From assembly GCF_000350225.1 (NCBI RefSeq), contig NW_005178592.1, positions 1 through 21,447 on the forward strand: DNA of 21,447 bases. Direction: 5' to 3'. This DNA is from Chondrus crispus. Lineage: Eukaryota; Rhodophyta; Florideophyceae; Gigartinales; Gigartinaceae. Position 1 is the first letter of the stretch. Each line of letters starts with the position of its first letter. The translations under genes and the position numbers were made by a program. The notes beneath the pieces are model-generated. The model made no database searches. It was not told where the DNA came from and saw nothing but the letters and a program-made list of their open reading frames with translations. Below, piece by piece: positions 16,155 to 21,447 of this stretch.

Positions 16155-19100
16155 TGCACGTCCAATCGTAGCTTCGTGGACACTTACCATCATGGACATC
16201 CACAGCCATCCTGTATCGCTGTCTTTTGACCTCGTACGAGAGGAATCACCCTTAATCATAGGCTTGGACGTTATGCAATACGCCAATGTCTTCAACACCA
16301 AAAGACCGCGGCATATCAACATCCAACGCCCAGGGGACGTCAGAAGCCTCTCTCTGCACACATATATCACGCACGAGGAGGCACTAGGCGGAACCAAACG
16401 GCTACGAGTTGAAATAGCACCACACGCGACGTCAACGGTCGCAACCCTGATGTCCAACATCAATTTGCTTGGCAAACGCACACCACTGGCGTTCTCGAAG
16501 AAGATTCACCGATTCACACATGCGCCTCCAGACGAGATAAAATGCATATGCAAAAATGCAGGAATCTTGAACAAAGAGCTCTCAAACGCCATCGACAAGG
16601 TGGACGCTGCATGTGAGGTATGCACAAGAAACGGAAGACCCGCCTACATCCGAAAGGTGTCCTTGACCTACGTCAACGCAGCGTTCAACCAAGAGCTGCA
16701 AATTGACTTCACTCATTGCGATATCGGCGGGGTTCGCTACACGCTTCTGAACATGACTGACAGAGGAACCAGTTGGTCCGAGATGAGAATTGTCCAGAAC
16801 CAGAACATGAAAACAATGAAGATATGTGTCGAGCAAGACTGGATTTGTGTTCACGGAGCCCCAAACGCTGTCTCGGGGGACGATGCATACGATAAGGCTG
16901 AATTTCGGGGCTTCCTTAAGCAACACCACATAGCGTATAAACCCCGACCAGCCAGGCGACACAACAAACTCGGGTCCGTTGAGCGAAAAAACGGCACCAT
17001 CAAAGCTATAATTCGAAAGCTTGACAGCGATTTAACTGACGCCGACGCTGAGACAATTGTCGCACGAGCGGTGTTTCTATCCAACCTTTTCTCAGGCTCC
17101 AGAAAACTAAGCTTATTCCAGCTTGTGAAAGAGTACACACCGTCAGTCTTGGGTATCCCTAGCTCTCGCGTTACCCCAGAACTTCTACAAGCACATAAGG
17201 AGCAGACAGCCACGCGCGCAATACACACCCTCTTGCACAGCAACAATCCCAACGTCGTGCCCAGCGACGTACTTAAGGAAGGCAATCCCATCTGGGTGTA
17301 TTACGAAACCACAAGCAATTCCAAGAAGAAAGGTTGGGTGAGAGCCACGGTTGTCGAAGCGCAGCAACACCGAGTACTCGCACGCCGCTCAACCAAAGGA
17401 CCCCCGCTGAGAGTGGCATACGAGGACGTCAGGCCAGCACCAATGAGCCAGCTCACACAAGAGCTAATGTCCAGATCCCTAGAAGACGAACTTGAAACAG
17501 CGAACAACACCGAGGACATGAGCAACCTACCTCGAGATGTTGATTCGTCGGACAGGGGGGTGATTGAGGAAACGAGAATGCCAACAGACGATGTGTCCGA
17601 CTTCCACATATCACCGGCACTCATGGCTCAGAAGCAATCTACGACAGAGGAATATCCAATGGCGGAAATAGGCAAGGAAAAGCCAGCGAACCATCCACCG
17701 CCGAACGCGAAGCTGGAATCGGACAGGAAAAGGGTCATGAAAAAGATTTCCAACACAATCGGAAAAAATCAGGTTAATCTTGGCCGACTTGAGTTTGCCC
17801 CATCATGGGTTGTACGGGAAGCATTCGACAAAGAGCACGGGTCCAACTGGGCAAACGCATACGAACAAGTGGACGAAGCCGAAGTCCCAACGAAAGCCAA
17901 CGTCATACCCTCTCACGTTGTATATAAGGTCAAAACAAGCGAGGATGGGTCCCAAGCCCTTAAAGCCAGGATCGTGCCCAACGGTAACAGGGACTCCGAG
18001 AAAGACGACGTACCAAAGGACTCTTCCACGGCACAGTTCGACGTCATACGCCTTCTTCTCGCGGTAACAACGTTCCTCGGCATGCACCTGGCCATGGCTG
18101 ATGTAAAAGGGGCATACTTGCAAAGCGGGCCGATACGTAGAGAAATCTACGTCCGACCACCAAGGGAGTGGAAAGGCCAGCGAGGAACACTGTGGAGGCT
18201 AACGAAACTCCCTTATGGGATTGTCGAGGCCGGCAGGCAATGGGCGAAAACTGTGGAGGAGTGGATGCTTACAGAAGGCGGATTACAACGTTTACACGGA
18301 CTTAATCAGCTCTACGTACGAAGAAACGGCCTTGGAACCATCATCCTGATTGTAGCGAAGGTTACGGATGATTTAATCTGCGGTGGCGCACTCCATCTGG
18401 TCACGGCATTCGTAAGAGAACTGGGGAAACGTTTCGAAGTTGGGAAGGTCATCATAGATGGCAAATTCTTGTTTAACGGCTGCGAGATAGAACAAGACGA
18501 ACGCGGGTCTGTAAGGATGTGGATGAACGGATACATGAGCCAACTGCAAGAAATACCTCTAAGCAAAGAGAAAAAGCGACAGCCGGACGAAACAGCCACC
18601 GAACGGGAAGTTACCCAATTCAGAAGCCTCGCAGGGACCTTGCTATGGTTGGGCAAAGGTGTACTCCCGCCGGCAGCGTACGCGAGTTCCACCATGCAGC
18701 AGAAGCTGGCGTTCCTCAAAGTCGGACACCTCGTGGAAGCGAACGACATCGTCCGAGATATCAAAAAATTGACACCGCACATCATATTCCCCCAATCAAC
18801 GAGCGTAGTTCGAGCGATGGTATCCACGTTTTCAGATGCTTCATTCAACATCAGTTCAAGAAAGTCATACGGACAAACGGGGTTAGTCTTGGGTATCCGA
18901 ACTCAGTTGGAAGATGGCTCTGAACTTTTCCACGTACTCGATTGGGTTAGCGTCAAACAACGCAGGATATGCCACTCCAGCTATGGCGCAGAAATCTTGG
19001 CATGCGCCGAAGGAGACGATAGGGGTTTCTACTTGAAGATGGGGATGAGGTCCCTGTTTCCAAAGACGAATATACGTAACGAGATCGTCATTGACTCCAT

Positions 19101-19359
19101 GGGTCTGTACGACACGATTAGGACACTACATGAGGGAAATGAATATCGTTTAAGGCAAACAGTGCAACGCATCCGTGACAGATTTGAAGCAGGTGATGTG
19201 AACATTATCCGATGGATCCTGGGCGTCGATAATATAGCCGACGCATTAACGAAGAGAAATATCACCTTGTGGAAGAAGCTCAATGAAATCTGCATCACCG
19301 GGAGACTAGATCCCAGCCTCCTTCGCGGACAATCTCTCGACAGCGCCCAATGGAAATGA
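16099..19359 (+). CDS. pol: Ty1/copia polyprotein: protease tail, integrase, RT, RNase H
   Basis: The frame is open from 16099 (first ATG 16192, which is unlikely to be the native start) to TGA 19357-19359. Residue numbers count from that ATG. The protease tail (SLSFDL, SPLIIGLDV) occupies residues 9-27. Integrase zinc ligands are H106, H110, C141 and C144. The DDE core uses D172, D230/D231 and E264 (PARRHNKLGSVERKN). RT spans about 500-780: first Asp in MADVKGAYLQ, and catalytic VTDD at 18361-18372 where copia elements usually have YVDD. RNase H (about 880-1040) has FSDASF, SYGAEILACAE, IDSMGLYD and the final NIADALTK. The frame has no stop over 1055 codons, in contrast to gag and protease upstream. 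Confidence 0.88.
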   Translation, partial: CWKHRESTYEHGWGEDCHDARPIVASWTLTIMDIHSHPVSLSFDLVREESPLIIGLDVMQYANVFNTKRPRHINIQRPGDVRSLSLHTYITHEEALGGTKRLRVEIAPHATSTVATLMSNINLLGKRTPLAFSKKIHRFTHAPPDEIKCICKNAGILNKELSNAIDKVDAACEVCTRNGRPAYIRKVSLTYVNAAFNQELQIDFTHCDIGGVRYTLLNMTDRGTSWSEMRIVQNQNMKTMKICVEQDWICVHGAPNAVSGDDAYDKAEFRGFLKQHHIAYKPRPARRHNKLGSVERKNGTIKAIIRKLDSDLTDADAETIVARAVFLSNLFSGSRKLSLFQLVKEYTPSVLGIPSSRVTPELLQAHKEQTATRAIHTLLHSNNPNVVPSDVLKEGNPIWVYYETTSNSKKKGWVRATVVEAQQHRVLARRSTKGPPLRVAYEDVRPAPMSQLTQELMSRSLEDELETANNTEDMSNLPRDVDSSDRGVIEETRMPTDDVSDFHISPALMAQKQSTTEEYPMAEIGKEKPANHPPPNAKLESDRKRVMKKISNTIGKNQVNLGRLEFAPSWVVREAFDKEHGSNWANAYEQVDEAEVPTKANVIPSHVVYKVKTSEDGSQALKARIVPNGNRDSEKDDVPKDSSTAQFDVIRLLLAVTTFLGMHLAMADVKGAYLQSGPIRREIYVRPPREWKGQRGTLWRLTKLPYGIVEAGRQWAKTVEEWMLTEGGLQRLHGLNQLYVRRNGLGTIILIVAKVTDDLICGGALHLVTAFVRELGKRFEVGKVIIDGKFLFNGCEIEQDERGSVRMWMNGYMSQLQEIPLSKEKKRQPDETATEREVTQFRSLAGTLLWLGKGVLPPAAYASSTMQQKLAFLKVGHLVEANDIVRDIKKLTPHIIFPQSTSVVRAMVSTFSDASFNISSRKSYGQTGLVLGIRTQLEDGSELFHVLDWVSVKQRRICHSSYGAEILACAEGDDRGFYLKMGMRSLFPKTNIRNEIVIDSMGLYDTIRTLHEGNEYRLRQTVQRIRDRFEAGDVNIIRWILGVDNIADALTKRNITLWKKLNEICITGRLDPSLLRGQSLDSAQWK

Positions 19360-19393
19360 ACTGCGAAGTCTCTGAACATGGCTTTTTCAGCCA

Positions 19394-19403
19394 CTGGAGG
19401 GTG
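19394..19403 (+). promoter_or_regulatory. Polypurine tract of the copia element
   Basis: CTGGAGGGTG directly precedes the 3' LTR. It is short and only partly purine, but it is in the right place for plus-strand priming. Confidence 0.55.
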
Positions 19404-19968
19404 TGTGATTTTACGACTCATTGCAACCTTTCTTGCGACCCTTCGTAGGTCAACTCAACGCCCGCAGACACGCAGAGGGGCGCGCGCATAACCGTGCTCA
19501 TTGGCGGATGAGCACGACGGCATCCGGGACAATCGGACGAATTCGAGCATGGTAGGTGACGGCAGTTGCCGACCGTCAGCAAAGCAAGCCCCACAGCATA
19601 TGGGAAGGGCGCAGCGGGAGCAATGCAATAGGGCCTACCGGAGCCCTTGCAAGGGCGAACGTAGGCACGGCGATGTGGAAACACGAAGGGGCGAGAAGGG
19701 AGAGTTGATGAGCTGACAATGGCAGTCAGACTACAGCAAACGCGACATCAGCGAGAAGCGAAAAGGCGCGTGAGCGAAGGAAGAAACCAGCCACCTTCAG
19801 GCATGAGGGAGGCTGGTTGGGCGACCGAAAGCGGGTACTTAAAGCGAGCGAATAGAAGCAAAGTAAAGATAGAAGGCAGATGCCCAGCTTAATGCTGATC
19901 GACTTGTGCACTACCCTCTCCGGTTCCTATCATTGCTGGCCACCAACACCATGTCTGCAGAAATGTTA
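19404..19968 (+). repeat. 3' LTR of the copia element (565 bp)
   Basis: It has the same length as the 5' LTR (offset 5208) with no indel. I count about nine differences, including two in the hairpin loop at 19502-19507 and one transversion near the end at 19960. It is followed by ACAGT at 19969-19973. Confidence 0.92.
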
Positions 19969-19973
19969 ACAGT
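19969..19973. repeat. Right target-site duplication ACAGT
   Basis: It matches 14191-14195. Removing the element leaves ATACTGTACAGTAT, a perfect 14-bp palindrome, as the pre-insertion target. Confidence 0.85.
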
Positions 19974-20526
19974 ATCGCGAGTATTCCCTTGACTATCATT
20001 CCCTTAAACGAGAACCACTGTATTCCACCACCTGCGCACGCTAAGCAGACAGAGAACTACTTGTAAGACGTCGAGTGGACGCTTTGTCGCAGTCTCTCCA
20101 GAGAGGTAACCCTGAGACAAACCCCTACTTGAGATATATGGGTACTGTACAGGTAACTGATAGAAGTTGTCACTTTACCCGTCACTCTTCCCTCTGTACA
20201 GTTGTCCCATCTCGGCAGCTACAATACGCGCACTGTTGATGCCCTTGAACACACAACGCCACAACAGCTTACGAGATCGCCGCGAAAAAGAGAGCAAATT
20301 AACTTTACCCGCCGTGCATCGCAGAGCCTTGTATCCCTCCCCCTTACAGTAGTACTACAGTATCCACCGGCAGCAGGGCAGGAGGAGTGTGAGGTCGCCA
20401 GGATTTGGTCCTGCGTAATGACAAATTCATTTTGATTGAAACATTGTTTCTGCATTCTGCACCGCATGCTGTGCCCTTACCCTCGGTTACTGTACACTGA
20501 CTGCGCTAAATTCCGTAAGGGTTGTA
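19974..20526. other. Spacer right of the copia element, no gene seen
   Basis: This is AT-richer DNA without a convincing reading frame. TACAGT/ACTGTA-type motifs occur near 20146, 20198, 20346-20361 and 20486. They resemble the TA-CAGT ends of pogo-like transposons and may be remnants of several, which is inference. Confidence 0.55.
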
Positions 20527-20623
20527 CAGTGAACCCTCTCAATATGGATACGCTCGGTGGACGTACAGTGAACCCTCCCGATAAGGATCATTCTCCATAT
20601 GGATATCCTCCGTAAACGGATAA
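20525..20623 (+). repeat. Two diverged copies of a transposon-end repeat
   Basis: TACAGTGAACCCTC occurs at 20525 and again 39 bases on at 20564, in direct orientation, each followed by GGATA/TATCC motifs. This is either a duplicated terminal repeat with several transposase-binding sites or one element end next to another. Confidence 0.6.
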
Positions 20624-21003
20624 AAAGTCGAGCGACGGACTCCGTAGCTTACAAATTTTTACCAAAAAACAATGTCTGTGGAATATTCCTCAATTGGATA
20701 TCGGGTTCAATGTGAAATAAGCATATCATACAGACCCCTCCTACTTAAAACGTATTTTATGGTTACTTTTGAGCGGCCAAGGCACAAATTACCCCATAAC
20801 CGTTCATTCTTGATCAATCCGTTCACAATCTGCTCAATAAATTCCAATCCCCGTCTGAGGCTTCGCAATTATCATCATTCTCGACAAAAACATCTTTCTA
20901 GCATATACTCCTGTTGGTCCTCTCCCAATAAATCTCCTCTGATCGCAAACATTGCGTGTTGTCAGCACCGTAGCCATCTGCCCCCGTCAAGCGACAATCG
21001 TCG
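20624..21003 (+). other. 5' untranslated region of the pogo-like element, no gene seen
   Basis: This AT-rich stretch lies between the terminal repeats and the DNA-binding protein. It shows no domain and no convincing frame. It should contain the transposase promoter if the element was ever active. Confidence 0.4.
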
Positions 21004-21351
21004 ATGAAGCGCTCTGAGCTTAACCTCGCCCAAAAGCAACAAATATGTGCAGAGTTCCAACGGCGCAAAAAGAGCAAGGAGCAGACGTCACAAAGCGCCC
21101 TTGCGAGGTGGGCCTCAGTACAGTTTTCCCTTTCTAAACCTCCTGCTCAAGCTGTCATGTCCCGCATCATCAACGGAAAGTATGGTTTTCGTCCCGATAT
21201 CTCTACAAAAAAGTTCAAGCGCTCCGCGTCAGTTACCAGCCCATATCTCGAACGCGCAGTCGCAACTTGGGTCTCTGCCCAATTTGCAAATAGGGTAAAC
21301 ATCACAGGTCATCTTATAACTACGCAAGCAGAGCGCATTCAATACATTTAG
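21004..21351 (+). pseudogene. CENP-B/pogo-type DNA-binding protein, truncated transposase
   Basis: 115 codons run from ATG 21004 to TAG 21349-21351. Residues ~1-55 match the CENP-B N-terminal helix-turn-helix pattern (LNLAQKQQICAEFQRR ... ALARWASVQFSL ... VMSRIINGKY). Residues ~75-115 begin the second, CENP-B-type domain (YLERAVATWVSAQF, ITGHLITTQAERI). In full-length pogo transposases a DDE domain follows; here a stop cuts the second DNA-binding domain short. The protein could bind DNA but not transpose. It might be a repressor-like remnant, but simple decay is more likely. Confidence 0.7.
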
Positions 21352-21447
21352 ATACATTTTTTAAGTAAAGCACAGACATTCTGAGAGATGCACCGTGACA
21401 CCGTTATGATACGGTCTCCGGATGTGAATATCCTCCGCAAATGGATA

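Larger units (their letters stand above)
14196..19968 (+). mobile_element. Complete Ty1/copia retrotransposon (5773 bp)
   Basis: Two 565-bp LTRs in direct orientation, a 5-bp ACAGT duplication, a primer-binding site abutting the 5' LTR, gag, protease, integrase, RT, RNase H and a purine tract before the 3' LTR make a full structure. The domain order, integrase before RT, defines copia. The LTRs differ at about nine of 565 positions by my reading, almost all transitions, so the insertion is fairly young. Lesions are one in-frame TGA in gag (14896-14898) and frame changes around the protease, so this copy is probably defective. Confidence 0.92.
20527..21447 (+). mobile_element. pogo/Tigger-like DNA transposon remnant, right end outside or degenerate
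   Basis: Two copies of TACAGTGAACCCTC (20525-20538 and 20564-20577) have the form of a CAGTG... inverted-repeat end next to a TA target, as in pogo-like elements. Subterminal GGATA/TATCC motifs follow (20595-20623). The protein at 21004-21351 has CENP-B-type DNA-binding domains, which occur in pogo/Tigger transposases. A related TATCCTCCG..AA.GGATA segment reappears in direct orientation at the right edge (21428-21447). No DDE domain is visible in the window. Confidence 0.55.

Noticed and set aside
20672..21007. + strand frame of 111 codons just before the CENP-B-like protein
   Set aside because: The DNA is AT-rich with no domain, it overlaps the real start by a few bases in another frame, and it is more likely untranslated.
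1..21447. tRNA, rRNA, CRISPR array or bacterial operon
   Set aside because: I found no cloverleaf, rRNA core or regularly spaced repeats. The tRNA-like sequence at 14761 is only the complement of an anticodon arm and serves as a primer-binding site.

Overview
The window is an array of transposable elements in a nuclear eukaryotic genome, and no ordinary host gene is visible. The signs of a eukaryote are a Ty3/gypsy chromodomain retroelement, two Ty1/copia elements, and a pogo-like element with a CENP-B-type DNA-binding protein. CpG is abundant and the gypsy part is GC-rich. The style of the polyproteins suggests a protist-type lineage (an oomycete or other stramenopile, or a red alga), but I cannot fix the taxon.

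Region 1 (1-11463) is a large Ty3/gypsy element on the + strand that starts before the window. Protease, RT, RNase H, integrase and a C-terminal chromodomain lie in a single reading frame (593-5167), interrupted by four in-frame stops and no detected frameshift. Usually such an element would go straight from pol to a polypurine tract (PPT) and the 3' LTR. Here 5.6 kb separates pol from the LTR: a GC-rich, hairpin-bearing segment (5176-8277), then a long antisense reading frame (10494-8278, minus strand, two in-frame stops) encoding a protein I do not recognise. A PPT-plus-hairpin module occurs twice, directly after pol and directly before the LTR, and so brackets the extra segment. The 3' LTR is 10799-11463.

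Region 2 (11464-13523) is the 5' part of a Ty1/copia element on the minus strand: gag with a CCHC knuckle, its leader, and a probable LTR. The gypsy LTR abuts the gag reading frame and supplies its stop codon, so the gypsy element apparently inserted into this copia; the rest of the copia should lie left of the window.

Region 3 (14196-19968) is a complete Ty1/copia element on the + strand: 565-bp LTRs differing at about nine positions, an ACAGT target-site duplication, gag, a frameshifted protease, and one long integrase-RT-RNase H frame. The gag start codon lies inside the 5' LTR, and the primer-binding site, which matches the anticodon arm of initiator tRNA-Met rather than a tRNA 3' end, is itself translated as part of gag.

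Region 4: the flanks 13524-14190 and 19974-20526 are AT-richer, hold no gene I can see, and carry many TACAGT/ACTGTA motifs. From about 20527 to the right edge lies a pogo/Tigger-like DNA transposon with repeated CAGTGAACCCTC-type ends and a truncated CENP-B-like DNA-binding protein (21004-21351).

History inferred: a minus-strand copia was hit by the gypsy element; independently a younger copia inserted into TACAGT-rich flanking DNA next to the pogo-like remnant.
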